Source: Acidovorax sp. NB1
GTDB taxonomy: Bacteria > Pseudomonadota > Gammaproteobacteria > Burkholderiales > Burkholderiaceae_C
Assembly (NCBI RefSeq): GCF_005405905.1
Contig: NZ_BJHU01000025.1
Location: 124,001-188,000 of the forward strand
Length of the DNA: 64,000 nt
Direction of reading: 5' to 3'
Of the stretch, positions 18,283 to 29,553 are shown one piece after another; positions within the stretch are counted from its first letter, which is position 1, and each line of letters begins with the position of its first letter. Both the position numbers and the translations under genes were made by a program. The notes beneath the pieces are model-generated. The model was given only the letters and a program-made list of their open reading frames with translations. It did no database searches and was not told the DNA's origin.

Positions 18283-19971
18283 ATGTCCGACCGCCACCTG
18301 GCCCACTGGCCGCCGGGGCTGCCCCGCCACCTCACGCTGCCGCAGACGCATCTGTTTCACAACGCCGAGGTGTCGGCCGCGCGCTACCCGGACAAGCCCT
18401 TTCTGGTGTTCTACGACACGCTGGTGACCTTCCGCCAGTTCCAGCAGCAGGCCGAGCACATCGCGGGCTTCTTGCAGCAGGTGTGTGGCGTGAAGGCGGG
18501 CGACCGCGTGCTGCTGTACATGCAGAACAGCCCGCAGTGGATTTTGGCGTTCTACGGCATCCTGCGCGCCAACGCGGTGGTGGTGCCGGTGAACCCCATG
18601 AACCTCACCGACGAGCTGCGCCACTACGTGCACGACAGCGGTGCCACCGTGGCCTTTGTGCCGCAGGACCTGCATGCGCAGGCGCAGCCGCTGGTGGATG
18701 TGGCCGGCGGTGCAGGCACGCTGCAGCACCTGATCGTGGCCGCCTACAGCGACTACCTGCAGGTGCCCACCGACCTGCCCGTGCCCGCGTTCGTCAGCGC
18801 ACCGCGCCAGGCCATCGATGCCCCCGGCGTCACGCTGTGGAGCGACATGCTGGCGCAGCAGCGCCCCCCCGGCCCCATCACCACCGGGCCGGACGACCTG
18901 TGCGTGATGCCCTACACCTCGGGCACCACCGGCCACCCCAAGGGCTGCATGCACACGCACCGCAGCGCCATGAGCACGCTGGTGGGCGGCGCGCAGTGGT
19001 TTGCGCGCACGCAGGATTCGACCTACCTCACGGTGCTGCCGCTGTTCCACGTCACCGGCATGTCGGGCAGCATGAACGGGCCGCTGTTTGTGGGCGCCAC
19101 CGTGGTCGTGCTGCCGCGCTGGGACCGCGACGCGGCCGCCCAGCTCATCCAGCGCTACCGGGTCACCATCTGGCAGGCCATCTCGACCATGGTGGTGGAC
19201 TTTCTGGCCAACCCGCGCATCGCCGACTACGACATCAGCAGCATCCAGGCCATACGCGGCGGCGGCGCGGCCATGCCCAAGGCCGTGGCGCAGCGCCTGA
19301 AGGACCTGACCGGGCTCGACTACGTGGAGGGCTACGGCATGTCTGAAACCATGGCCGCCACGCACATCAACCCGCCCCACCGCCCCAAGCCGCAGTGCCT
19401 GGGCATCCCGGTGTTCGACGTGGATGCGCGCGTGGTGGACCCGGCCACCTTCACCGAACTGCCCCCGGGCGAGATTGGCGAGATCGTGGTGCATGGCCCC
19501 CAGGTCATGCTGGGCTACTGGAACAACCCGCGGGCCTCGGCCGACAGCTTTGTGACGCTGGATGGCAAGCGCTTTCTGCGCACGGGCGACCTGGCGCAGG
19601 TGGACGAGGACGGCTACTTCTTCATGGTGGACCGGCTCAAGCGCATGATCAATGCGTCGGGCTTCAAGGTCTGGCCCGCCGAGGTCGAAGCCATGATGTA
19701 CGCCCACCCTGCCATCCAGGAGGTGTGCGTGATCGCGGCGCACGACGCGCGCCGGGGCGAAACGGTGAAGGCCCTGGTCGTGCTGCGCGACGCCTTCAAG
19801 GGCCAGGTGAGCGAGCAGTCCATCATCGACTGGAGCCACGAACACATGGCCGCCTACAAAAGCCCGCGCATCGTGCAGCTGGTGGACAGCCTGCCCAAGT
19901 CCGGCACGGGCAAGGTGCAGTGGCGCGAGCTGCAAGAGCAGGAGCGCAGCCGCACGGCTGCCGGTGCCTGA
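18283..19971 (+). CDS. AMP-binding acyl-CoA ligase (long-chain-fatty-acid type)
   Basis: A 562-residue adenylate-forming ligase that activates a carboxylate to its acyl-CoA. The AMP motif YTSGTTGHPKGC lies at about 207-218. The EGYGMSETMAATH motif, RTGDLAQVDEDGYFFMVDR hinge and C-terminal SLPKSGTGKVQWRELQ with the catalytic Lys are all present. A perfect AAGGAG precedes ATG 18283. It ends the operon with the SDR and acyl-CoA dehydrogenase. A hairpin-forming repeat copy follows its stop and may terminate transcription. The substrate chain cannot be told from sequence. Confidence 0.93.
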   Translation: MSDRHLAHWPPGLPRHLTLPQTHLFHNAEVSAARYPDKPFLVFYDTLVTFRQFQQQAEHIAGFLQQVCGVKAGDRVLLYMQNSPQWILAFYGILRANAVVVPVNPMNLTDELRHYVHDSGATVAFVPQDLHAQAQPLVDVAGGAGTLQHLIVAAYSDYLQVPTDLPVPAFVSAPRQAIDAPGVTLWSDMLAQQRPPGPITTGPDDLCVMPYTSGTTGHPKGCMHTHRSAMSTLVGGAQWFARTQDSTYLTVLPLFHVTGMSGSMNGPLFVGATVVVLPRWDRDAAAQLIQRYRVTIWQAISTMVVDFLANPRIADYDISSIQAIRGGGAAMPKAVAQRLKDLTGLDYVEGYGMSETMAATHINPPHRPKPQCLGIPVFDVDARVVDPATFTELPPGEIGEIVVHGPQVMLGYWNNPRASADSFVTLDGKRFLRTGDLAQVDEDGYFFMVDRLKRMINASGFKVWPAEVEAMMYAHPAIQEVCVIAAHDARRGETVKALVVLRDAFKGQVSEQSIIDWSHEHMAAYKSPRIVQLVDSLPKSGTGKVQWRELQEQERSRTAAGA

Positions 19972-19991
19972 TCTGATGCGCCGCTCAGTTC

Positions 19992-20055
19992 AAAAAAATG
20001 CTATTATTTTTATAGCTGCTAGCGCTTGTCTACTAAGCGCTAGCAGCCAAAATAC
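19992..20055 (+). repeat. Dispersed repeat, copy F, with 13-bp hairpin
   Basis: TGCTATTATTTTTATAGCT (about 19999-20017) followed by a perfect 13-bp inverted repeat (20015-20027 with 20035-20047, loop GTCTACT). It lies 20 bp after the CoA ligase stop in the same orientation and may serve as a terminator. Confidence 0.8.
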
Positions 20056-20082
20056 CTCTAACACCACGGCCTTCACCACCCC

Positions 20083-21261
20083 ATGCACCCCATGCACCCC
20101 ACCGCCCTCGCCCGCCTGCGCTCCGTGCTGCAAACCCATGTGGACCAGGGCCTGCTGCCCGGTGCCGTGGCCCTGGTCCACCACCGGGGCCACACGGTGC
20201 TGAACACGGCGGTGGGCCACCAGCGCCCGCCCAGCGCCGAATCGGCGGTGCCCGCCATGGCGCCCGACACGGTGTTCCGCATCTATTCCATGACCAAGCC
20301 CATCGCCTCGCTGGTGGCGATGATGCTCATGGAAGAAGGCCGCCTGCTGCTGTCGCACCCCGTGGCGCACTACCTGCCCGCGTTTGCCGGCCAGCGCGTG
20401 TACGACGAAGCCACCGGCACCACCGCCCCCGTGCAGCGCGAGGCCACGGTGCACGACCTGCTGCGCCACACCGCCGGCCTGAGCTACGCGTGGGAGGCCG
20501 GCACCGTGCCCGACGCCTACCGCGCCGCCCGCGTCGGCTCGCGCCGTCACAGCAATGCGGACCTGGTCGCGGCGCTGGGCCCCTTGCCCCTGGTCCACCA
20601 GCCCGGCACCCGCTGGGAATACAGCCGCGCCACCGACGTGCTGGGCGCGGTGCTGGAAGTGATCGAGGGCGAAAGCCTGGGCGCCCTCCTGCAGCGCCGC
20701 GTGTTCGGCCCCCTGGGCATGCGCGACACGGGCTTCTCGGTGCCTGTCGCCCAGCAGCACCGCCTGGCCGAGGCCTTTGAGCGCGACCCGCAGACCGGCC
20801 TTGGCATGCCGCTGATCGACGTGACCGCCCCGCCCGTGTTCGAGTCGGCCGGTGGCGGGCTGGTGTCTACCGCCAGCGACTACGCGCGCTTTCTGCAGCT
20901 CATGCTGGGCCGGGGCACCGCCCCCGGGTCGGACGGCCCCAACGGCATTGACGCCCCCGTTCGCCTGCTGGGCCGCGCCACGGTGGACTTCATGACCGCC
21001 GACCACTTGGGCGGCCTGCCCGTGGCGGGCGACATCCTGCCCTCCGGCTACGGCTTTGGCCTGGGCGTGGCCGTGCGCACCGCCACCGGCCAGGCCACCC
21101 GCCCGGGATCGGCCGGGCACTACAGCTGGAGCGGCCTGGGCGGCACCTTCTTCTTTGTGGACCCTGCGGAAGACCTGTTCGCCATCCTGCTCACGCAGGC
21201 GCCCGGCCAGCTGCGGTATCTGTGCGAGTTGTATCCGGCGTTGGTGTATGCCGCACTGTGA
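20083..21261 (+). CDS. Serine hydrolase, class C beta-lactamase/esterase family
   Basis: A 392-residue serine hydrolase of the beta-lactamase-related (PF00144) family. The nucleophile motif is SMTK at about residues 66-69 (RIYSMTKPIASL). A YSR tyrosine motif at about 184 and a C-terminal HYSWSGLGGTFFFVDP segment complete the site. No signal peptide is visible, so it is probably a cytoplasmic esterase or amidase, not a secreted lactamase. Two in-frame ATGs lie at 20083 and 20092; neither has a clear Shine-Dalgarno. It is separated from the upstream ligase by a repeat hairpin. Confidence 0.88.
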   Translation: MHPMHPTALARLRSVLQTHVDQGLLPGAVALVHHRGHTVLNTAVGHQRPPSAESAVPAMAPDTVFRIYSMTKPIASLVAMMLMEEGRLLLSHPVAHYLPAFAGQRVYDEATGTTAPVQREATVHDLLRHTAGLSYAWEAGTVPDAYRAARVGSRRHSNADLVAALGPLPLVHQPGTRWEYSRATDVLGAVLEVIEGESLGALLQRRVFGPLGMRDTGFSVPVAQQHRLAEAFERDPQTGLGMPLIDVTAPPVFESAGGGLVSTASDYARFLQLMLGRGTAPGSDGPNGIDAPVRLLGRATVDFMTADHLGGLPVAGDILPSGYGFGLGVAVRTATGQATRPGSAGHYSWSGLGGTFFFVDPAEDLFAILLTQAPGQLRYLCELYPALVYAAL

Positions 21262-21267
21262 TTCGGA

Positions 21268-21372
21268 CACCCCCCTGAGGAGCTTCGCTCCTTCACCCCC
21301 GCTCTCGCGCTGCGCGCGGGCAGGGGGACGACGCCCTCGCTGCGGGGCGGCCCTTGCTCGGCGTCCACTGGT
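21268..21372. repeat. GC-rich hairpin repeat-like element
   Basis: Just after the serine hydrolase: GGAGC-TTC-GCTCC hairpin, then CTCTCGCGCTGCGCGCGGG and a CTGCGGGGCGGCCCTTGC block. It resembles a short interspersed element I associate with Comamonadaceae, but only one copy is clear in this window. It may act as a transcription terminator. Confidence 0.5.
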
Positions 21373-21511
21373 CTGGGTCGCGCCAGTTGCTAAGGCCGTG
21401 CCGGACATGCGGTGCGCGGGGGCAGGCTTACACTCGGCGTCCAGTCACGGCACGCGACACAGCCCCACCCGCAGTGCACAAGCCCGTCCCCCAGACCTCT
21501 TTCTTGAACCT

Positions 21512-22054
21512 ATGCAGATTCGCTGCGCACTGGTCGGCATGCCCGGCTCGGGCAAATCCACCGTCGGCCGGCAACTGGCCCACCGGGCGGGCGTGCCCTT
21601 CATCGATCTGGACCACCGGCTGGAACAGACCCTGGGCACCACCATCCGCAGCTTCTTCGAGGCCGAAGGCGAAGCCCGCTTCCGTGACATCGAATCCCAG
21701 GTGCTGGCCGACGTGGCCTGCCAGCCCGGCGGCATGGTCCTGTCCACCGGCGGCGGCGCCGTGCTGCGCCCCGAGAACCGCGAGGTGCTGCGCCAGTTCG
21801 GCAACGTGCTGTACCTGCGCGCCTCGCCCGAAGAAATCTTCAAGCGCGTCAAACACGACAAGACCCGCCCCCTGCTGCAAGGCGGCAACCCCATGGACAA
21901 GCTGCGCGACCTCTACGCCCAGCGCGACCACCTGTACCGCGAAACCGCCCACTACGTGATCGAGACCGGGCGGCCGTCGGTGCACACGCTGGTCAACATG
22001 GTGATGATGCAGCTGGAGATGGCGGAGAGCGCGGGTGGGGCGGGGTCGCGCTGA
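21512..22054 (+). CDS. aroK: Shikimate kinase
   Basis: A 180-residue P-loop kinase that phosphorylates shikimate at the 3-hydroxyl in chorismate synthesis. Walker A GMPGSGKST is at residues 9-17, IDLDHRLE holds the substrate-binding Asp, and RFRDIES and STGGGAVLRP give the Arg and GGG elements. The lid Arg lies in TRPLLQGG and a downstream Arg in YAQRDHLYRE. The C-terminal ETGRPSVHTLVNMVMMQLE is typical of betaproteobacterial copies. Usually aroK is linked to aroB; here no aroB is adjacent, so this may be an extra or relocated copy. Confidence 0.88.
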   Translation: MQIRCALVGMPGSGKSTVGRQLAHRAGVPFIDLDHRLEQTLGTTIRSFFEAEGEARFRDIESQVLADVACQPGGMVLSTGGGAVLRPENREVLRQFGNVLYLRASPEEIFKRVKHDKTRPLLQGGNPMDKLRDLYAQRDHLYRETAHYVIETGRPSVHTLVNMVMMQLEMAESAGGAGSR

Positions 22055-22108
22055 AGGGCAAGACAATGCGCGGGTCCGGGCGCGGTTAAAGGCTTATTGA
22101 TTCAGACA

Positions 22109-22147
22109 ACCAACGGCAGATAACGGCCAGAACCAGACATTCGTCAC
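22109..22147 (+). repeat. Cassette-flanking repeat R1
   Basis: About 36 bases starting AACGGCAGATAACGGCCAG, with about 26 of 36 positions identical to R2 at 22459-22494. It ends about 10 bases before the start of the small DUF6881-like gene. Confidence 0.6.
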
Positions 22148-22156
22148 AGACTCTCA

Positions 22157-22456
22157 GTGAACTCCACCAAAAAGTACATCGACGTGCTCTGGAAGCACCA
22201 AAGCGACGAGGACCCCATTCGATTGGTGTCGGAGCTTGGCGTGGACCGTTCCGAGTTGCGCAAGCTGGAGTTCTTCAGAGACGGCACAGTCGATGCTGCG
22301 GACTGTGGCCGCGAGTCTCCGCGAACGCGTCTTGGTATCGGTGCCGTGCCTCCGTTGGACGAAATCAACCAAGACCCGCAATTCGAAGGCTCAGCCATCA
22401 CGGAGGAAGCATTCGAGGCGATGTGGCTTGAACATGCCCACTCTGCGAAGCAGTGA
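22157..22456 (+). CDS. Small DUF6881-like protein
   Basis: A 99-residue acidic protein from a GTG start, with KYIDVLWKHQSDEDPIRLVS, RKLEFFRDGTVDAA and ITEEAFEAMW. These match the general pattern of DUF6881 proteins, whose function I do not know. The gene sits in a visibly lower-GC patch than its surroundings and is framed by short related repeats on both sides, suggesting recent acquisition. No Shine-Dalgarno is obvious. Small acidic proteins in such patches are sometimes immunity or antitoxin-like; nothing in the sequence proves this. Confidence 0.7.
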   Translation: MNSTKKYIDVLWKHQSDEDPIRLVSELGVDRSELRKLEFFRDGTVDAADCGRESPRTRLGIGAVPPLDEINQDPQFEGSAITEEAFEAMWLEHAHSAKQ

Positions 22457-22458
22457 TC

Positions 22459-22494
22459 AAAGGCAGAATGCGGCCAGGAGCCGACCTTCGCCAA
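22459..22494 (+). repeat. Cassette-flanking repeat R2
   Basis: AAAGGCAGAATGCGGCCAGG and continuing to CCTTCGCCA, the second copy of the element seen at 22109-22147. It separates the two small genes. A weaker third relative (GGCCAATGACCGCTTCGG) lies near 23023-23040. Confidence 0.6.
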
Positions 22495-22524
22495 TAGCAC
22501 CCGAGACAGCATCAACGAGCACAA

Positions 22525-22935
22525 TTGGAACTACCGTTGGGAACAATCAGAGTCGTCGCGTACAAGACAGTGGGCGCAGTAGGTTTCGAGATTGATCGAA
22601 ACGAGCTGGAAGAGATCCTTGGTCCATCCGACCGACAAGTGAAATCCCGTATCTGGGCATTGGAACTGCACTACGCTGCAGGCGTGTATCGATTCGGACA
22701 AGACGGCAAGCTGAAGGAGGTTTCGATTGACTCTTCCCAATTGGAGATCGAGGGCGAGAGCGTCTCCTTCACAGGTCTTAAACTCTTCTTCGAACAATGC
22801 GATGATGAGTTGTTTGCGCGCTATGGGTTTTTGGTGAGTCCCAGATTTGGCATGGCATTCGATCAACACTATCCATCATGGGTCACGGCCTTCACTCATA
22901 GCGAACTTTCGCTTTGGCGATCAATAAAAGGCTGA
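22525..22935 (+). CDS. Hypothetical protein in low-GC patch
   Basis: A 136-residue frame starting from TTG (22525, or TTG 22537 twelve bases later). No ATG start exists in the N-terminal half. I do not recognise a family. It has RNELEEILGPSDRQVKSR near residues 24-41 and FFEQCDDELFARYG near 88, with no signal peptide or membrane segment. It shares base composition with the preceding small gene and follows repeat R2. Small orphan proteins of this type are often immunity proteins to toxins, but this is only contextual. Confidence 0.55.
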   Translation: MELPLGTIRVVAYKTVGAVGFEIDRNELEEILGPSDRQVKSRIWALELHYAAGVYRFGQDGKLKEVSIDSSQLEIEGESVSFTGLKLFFEQCDDELFARYGFLVSPRFGMAFDQHYPSWVTAFTHSELSLWRSIKG

Positions 22936-23172
22936 GAGCCGCATAGCGAGCCCTTTGACGGCTGCCTGTAGGTATCGGCGATGACTGCAATGGGCGCACA
23001 GCGTCAGTCGCGACGACGCGTTGGCCAATGACCGCTTCGGAGGACGGCGAAGGACCGGGTTGGGCCCATTCCAGCCGAATCACAAAGGTTCAAGCGGCAC
23101 CGCACAAACTGCCAAAATCGCGGCTCCACCCCGCTCGGCCCGAGCATCCGCTGGCCCCGACAGGAGCACCCC

Positions 23173-23652
23173 ATGCCCCCCAAAACCACCCTCTGCCTCT
23201 GGTTCAACGGCACGGCGCTGGAGGCGGCGACGTTCTACGCGGCCACCTTTCCCGACAGCGCCGTGGGGCGGGTGATGCATGCGCCCGGCGACTACCCCGC
23301 AGGGCACCAGGGCGATGTGCTGACGGTGGAGTTCACGGTGCTGGGCATCCCGTGCCTGGGGCTGAACGGCGGCCCGGCCTTCGCGCACAGCGAGGCGTTT
23401 TCGTTCCAGATCGCGACGGAGGACCAGGCCGAGACCGACCGGCTGTGGAACGCGATTGTGGGCAATGGCGGGCAGGAGAGCGCCTGCGGCTGGTGCAAGG
23501 ACCGGTGGGGGCTGTCGTGGCAGATCACGCCACGGGTGCTGACGCAGGCCATCAATGATCCCGACCGCGCAGCGGCCAAGCGGGCCTTTGACGCGATGAT
23601 GGGCATGCACAAAATTGATGTGGCGGCGATTGAGGCGGCGTGGCGCGGATGA
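23173..23652 (+). CDS. VOC-family protein (PhnB / 3-demethylubiquinone-methyltransferase-like domain)
   Basis: A 159-residue protein of the vicinal oxygen chelate superfamily. KTTLCLWFNGTALEAATFYA opens the domain and FTVLGIPCLGLNGGPAF plus DRWGLSWQITPRVL match the PhnB-like subgroup (PF06983). Members lack an assigned reaction despite the methyltransferase name. AGGAG precedes ATG 23173. It stands alone, downstream of the low-GC patch and convergent with a LysR gene. Confidence 0.9.
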   Translation: MPPKTTLCLWFNGTALEAATFYAATFPDSAVGRVMHAPGDYPAGHQGDVLTVEFTVLGIPCLGLNGGPAFAHSEAFSFQIATEDQAETDRLWNAIVGNGGQESACGWCKDRWGLSWQITPRVLTQAINDPDRAAAKRAFDAMMGMHKIDVAAIEAAWRG

Positions 23653-23694
23653 GGGGGGGCGCAGGTTTTTGCACTTTGCCCAGTGCATTTTTCT

Positions 23695-23756
23695 GACTCA
23701 AAACACTGCCTTGCGCCTGTCCAGCAATCTTTGTCAGCTATTCATTCAATAGCATT
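23695..23756 (-). repeat. Dispersed repeat, copy I
   Basis: Read on the minus strand it begins directly at the LysR stop codon: TGCTATTGAATGAATAGCTG, then ATTGCTGGACAGGCGCAAGG and TTTTGAGTC. It matches the consensus of the other copies. Confidence 0.8.
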
Positions 23757-24679
23757 CACCTGCTGCGCCCCACCACCGGCGCATGCAGCGCCATCAACCC
23801 CGCCACCCAGTCGATGAACACCCGCACCTTGGCGCTCACATGCCGTTGGGGTGGGTAGGCCACGTACAGCGGCATGGGTGCCAGCGTCCAGTCCTGCAGC
23901 AGGGGCACCAGCTCGCCAGTGGCCACGTGGGGGCTAGCCATGTAGTCGGGCAGCCAGAGCACGCCCAGGCCCGCCAGGCCTGCGGCCAGGTAGGCGTTGC
24001 CGTCGTCCACGGCGCAAACATCGTGGCCCTGGGCGCGCACGTGTTCGGTGCCACGGCGCATCTCGAACGGCAGGGGCTGGCCGGTGCGCGCCCACAAAAA
24101 ACCCACGGTGCGGTGGTGCGGGCCTTCCAGCGCCTGCGGGTGCTCGGGCGTGCCCGCGCGCTGCAGGTAGCTGGGGGCGGCGTACACGCGCAATTGCAGG
24201 TCGCCCACATGGCGTGCGACCAGCGCGGGGTTGGTGATGGCGCCGCCGCGCACCACGCAGTCCACGTTGTCGCCCACCATGTCCACGGGGCGGTCGCTCA
24301 CGCCCATGTGCAGGAGGATATCGGGGTACTGCGCGTGGAACGCGGGCAGCGCGGGGATGAGGACCAGGCGCGCCAGCGGGCTGGGCACATCCACCCGCAG
24401 GCGGCCCCGGGGTGCAGTGGCGGCGGTGGAGACACTGGCGTCGGCATCGTCCAGATCGGCCAGCAGGCGCACCACGCGCTCGTAGTAGGCGGCGCCGTCG
24501 GGGGTAACCTGCACGCGCCGGGTGGTGCGGTGCAGGAGCTTCACGCGCAAGCGGGCTTCGAGCTGCTGCACCAGCTGGGTGACGGTGGTGCGGCTCATAT
24601 TCAGGGTAAGGGCGGCTTTGGTGAAGCTGCCAGATTCCACAACGCGGGCGAAGGCCTGCAAGGCGTCAAAACGGTCCAT
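23756..24679 (-). CDS. LysR-family transcriptional regulator
   Basis: A 307-residue LysR regulator. The winged helix-turn-helix occupies residues 1-60 (FARVVESGSFTKAALTLNMS) and the effector domain about 90-300. It is divergent from a RidA-family gene; the 158 bp between contain two partly repeated blocks, GATCAGGAACA and TATCAGAACA, that may be binding sites. The stop codon abuts a dispersed repeat copy. It probably regulates the RidA gene and itself; the effector is unknown. Confidence 0.92.
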   Translation of the reverse strand: MDRFDALQAFARVVESGSFTKAALTLNMSRTTVTQLVQQLEARLRVKLLHRTTRRVQVTPDGAAYYERVVRLLADLDDADASVSTAATAPRGRLRVDVPSPLARLVLIPALPAFHAQYPDILLHMGVSDRPVDMVGDNVDCVVRGGAITNPALVARHVGDLQLRVYAAPSYLQRAGTPEHPQALEGPHHRTVGFLWARTGQPLPFEMRRGTEHVRAQGHDVCAVDDGNAYLAAGLAGLGVLWLPDYMASPHVATGELVPLLQDWTLAPMPLYVAYPPQRHVSAKVRVFIDWVAGLMALHAPVVGRSR

Positions 24680-24837
24680 GGCGTGTAGGTCGTTGGGGCA
24701 TGTTGAAGCAGCAACACGCCCACCATTGTTTGGCGATCAGGAACAGTGGTGCGCAGATTAGCCTGTTTATCAGAACAACGCGCGCTTCTACAGTGCCTTC
24801 ATCGCAATCATCTGCCCTGCAGAACGAAAGGAATCCC

Positions 24838-25239
24838 ATGCCCCACCGTGATGTTGTCTTCCCCGCAGGCCGCCAGGCGCTGTACGAACGCAACCGCTAT
24901 TCGCCCGCCGTGCGTGCCAACGGTTTCCTGTTTGTCTCGGGCCAGGTGGGCAGCCGCGAGGACGGCTCGCCCGAGCCCGACCTGGCCGCGCAGGTGCGCC
25001 TGGCGTTCACCAACCTCAATGCTGTGCTGCAGGCTGCGGGCTGCACGTTTGACGATGTGGTGGATGTGACGATGTTTGTGGTCAACCCTGAGGCGAACTT
25101 CGCAACCGTCTGGGGCGTCGTGCCCGAGTTCTGGGGCGAAGCGCCGCACCCTACGCTGACGGGCATCGGGGTGACCTGGCTGTACGGCTTTCAGTTCGAG
25201 ATCAAGGTGATTGCGAAGCTGCCGGACAGCCAGGGCTGA
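24838..25239 (+). CDS. RidA/YjgF-family protein
   Basis: A 133-residue member of the RidA family, which typically hydrolyses reactive enamine/imine intermediates. RANGFLFVSGQVGSREDG and LAAQVRLAFTNLNAVLQAAG match the family. The usual catalytic Arg near the C-terminus (RxxxP region) is not obvious; the end reads TWLYGFQFEIKVIAKLP, so it may be a non-deaminase Rid subgroup member. AAAGGA precedes ATG 24838. It is divergent from a LysR regulator. Confidence 0.9.
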   Translation: MPHRDVVFPAGRQALYERNRYSPAVRANGFLFVSGQVGSREDGSPEPDLAAQVRLAFTNLNAVLQAAGCTFDDVVDVTMFVVNPEANFATVWGVVPEFWGEAPHPTLTGIGVTWLYGFQFEIKVIAKLPDSQG

Positions 25240-25242
25240 TGG

Positions 25243-25314
25243 GCTGGAAAATTTGAATTAAATAGGCCGCCACCGCCCATCCACCAAGCGCTGGCAGCTA
25301 TCCAATCAATAGCG

Positions 25315-25319
<5 letters not shown>
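25243..25319 (-). repeat. Dispersed repeat, copy E
   Basis: On the minus strand: TAGCGCTATTGATTGGATAG, then CTGCCAGCGCTTGGTGG and GGCGGCCTATTTAATTC. The first bases supply the TAG stop codon of the downstream half of methionine synthase. Confidence 0.8.
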
Positions 25320-28056
<2,737 letters not shown>

Positions 28057-28060
28057 AGGA

Positions 28061-28188
28061 CTCACCTGTGCAGGGGCAGCAGAAAAACAGGTGAGCGTCG
28101 TTGCGGTGGGGCTTGAATAGCTTTTGGAGTGCCCAAGCCTGACGGCTTCACCATGGCGGTGGGGCCGCTGCAACGCTCCTTGGGCAAG
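28061..28188 (-). promoter_or_regulatory. S-adenosylhomocysteine (SAH) riboswitch with Shine-Dalgarno-sequestering platform
   Basis: The minus-strand leader of metH contains the SAH aptamer pattern: CCCAAGGAGCGTTGCAGCGG at 28184-28165, then GCCGTCAGGCTTGGG pairing back to the first helix, and CGCAACGACGCTCACC near 28105-28090. Just after it, CTCACCTG (28095-28088) and CAGGTGAG (28068-28061) are a perfect 8-bp inverted repeat; the second arm contains the metH Shine-Dalgarno. Without ligand this pairing would hide the ribosome site, and SAH binding would free it, giving ON control. The class is known upstream of ahcY and metH in proteobacteria. Confidence 0.88.
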
Positions 28189-28229
28189 GGGCGGATTTTA
28201 CCGGGTGATACGAGCTGGCGTTCGCCGCC

Positions 28230-28985
28230 TCAGCGCACGGGCAGGAATTGCAAAAAGGTACCGCCCACAATGCCCTGCACATAGCTGATGGCCGCGCGGC
28301 GGTACTTTTCGGTGGTGAAGGCGGCCAGCAGGTCCAGCCGCGCAATGATCTTGCCGAACTCGCGCTCGAAGCTCAGGTTGCGGCCCTGGGCGCCGATCTC
28401 GTCGGCCAGCAGCAGCGGCTGGCCCTGGGCATTGCGGCGCTGGGCGAGCAGCCAGGCGGCGGTTTCGACATTGCGCGCGGCGTTGTAGAGGTGCTGGGCG
28501 TCCACGCCGTCGAGCAGGAAGAACTCCGTCTTGCCGCCATGGGCGGTGATGACCATGTCGGCCGTGGCATGGATGAAGGCCGCCACGCGGTCGCCTGCGA
28601 ACTCGGGCGCCAGGGCCAGTGCCATGGCGGCGATGTCGCGGCGGCCCTGCAGTGGGGCCCAGGGCTGGCGCTGTAACACGGCGGTGCGCAGCTGCTCCAG
28701 CGCCTGCTCGCGGCTGGTGGCAGTGCCCTTGCGCCATTCGGCGGGGTTGCGGCGGTAGAGCTTGTCGGCCAGGCGCAGCAGGCCGTCCAGGTTCTCCTGC
28801 ATGGCCAGGGTGGCCATGCGGTTGGCGTCGGACTGGGCCAGCTCGGTGGCATGGGTGGGCGCGCCTTTCACCTCGCCACGCGGCGTGGGGGCGTTGCTGG
28901 CACAGCCTGCCAGCACGCAGCAGGCCACCACGCCAGCCCACCAACCCGGCAACCCCCGCAGCAGCAATAAAAACGGCCCACGCAT
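28230..28985 (-). CDS. Putative lipoprotein of unknown function
   Basis: A 251-residue protein with a lipoprotein signal: hydrophobic residues 4-26 ending VLAGC, so Cys28 would be lipidated. ATG 28985 gives a normal signal length. The mature part is mostly helical, with EQALEQLRTAVLQRQPWAPL and EFAGDRVAAFIHATADMVI, then FEREFGKIIARLDLL. I do not recognise a named domain. It lies just upstream of the SAH-regulated metH gene on the same strand but has its own spacing and is probably independent. Confidence 0.75.
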   Translation of the reverse strand: MRGPFLLLLRGLPGWWAGVVACCVLAGCASNAPTPRGEVKGAPTHATELAQSDANRMATLAMQENLDGLLRLADKLYRRNPAEWRKGTATSREQALEQLRTAVLQRQPWAPLQGRRDIAAMALALAPEFAGDRVAAFIHATADMVITAHGGKTEFFLLDGVDAQHLYNAARNVETAAWLLAQRRNAQGQPLLLADEIGAQGRNLSFEREFGKIIARLDLLAAFTTEKYRRAAISYVQGIVGGTFLQFLPVR

Positions 28986-29073
28986 GCGGCCGATTATGGG
29001 TGGCGGCAAAGCGCCCCTGCCCGCCGCCGAACGGCGGTTGACATTGTTTGAAGAAACGCGCTCTGGGCTGTTC

Positions 29074-29529
29074 TTACGACGCCGCCATGGCCGATGCAGG
29101 CAGGCCGAACAGGTGGTCAAACACCCAGTTGAAGACAAAGGTGTAGCAGAGGAAGAACACGATGAGCCCCAGGTCCATCACAAACGCGTGCCACAGGCTC
29201 ACGCCGAACCACCAGGCAAACAGCGGCACCAGCGTGAAGACCAGGCCGCCCTCGAACCCGATGGCGTGCGCCACGCGCCGCGCCACGCTGCGCCCGCGCA
29301 CGGGCTGGCGCGCCTCCCAGCGCTCGAACGCCCAGTTGAAGACGATGTTCCAGACGATGGCGATCACCGAGGCCGCCACCGCCACCACGCTCGAATGCCC
29401 CGCGCCCTGGCCCGTGAGCAGCGCCAGGCCCACCGTGGCGGCGCCAATGGCGATCAGCTCGTACAGGGTCACGTAGATCACGCGGCGCTTGACGCCTTGC
29501 AGGCCAAAAAGAGTGGGTGTCTTGTCCAT
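29074..29529 (-). CDS. PACE-family efflux transporter (AceI-like)
   Basis: A 151-residue inner-membrane protein with four transmembrane helices arranged as two bacterial transmembrane pair domains. The first contains KRRVIYVTLYELIAIGAATV and VVAVAASVIAIVWNIVFNWA; the second IGFEGGLVFTLVPLFAWWFG and LIVFFLCYTFVFNWVFDHLF. The NW pairs and Glu15-type acidic position of AceI are recognisable. The family exports biguanides such as chlorhexidine and, naturally, short diamines. It is divergent from a LysR gene with clear inverted repeats between them, mirroring AceI/AceR. Confidence 0.93.
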   Translation of the reverse strand: MDKTPTLFGLQGVKRRVIYVTLYELIAIGAATVGLALLTGQGAGHSSVVAVAASVIAIVWNIVFNWAFERWEARQPVRGRSVARRVAHAIGFEGGLVFTLVPLFAWWFGVSLWHAFVMDLGLIVFFLCYTFVFNWVFDHLFGLPASAMAAS

Positions 29530-29553
29530 GGCCGGTACTTTATATTCGCTGCA

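Noticed and set aside
22055-23040. Integron cassette array
   Set aside because: No integrase and no convincing attC core sites; the repeats are related but do not show the attC inverse-core structure, so I report only a cassette-like layout.
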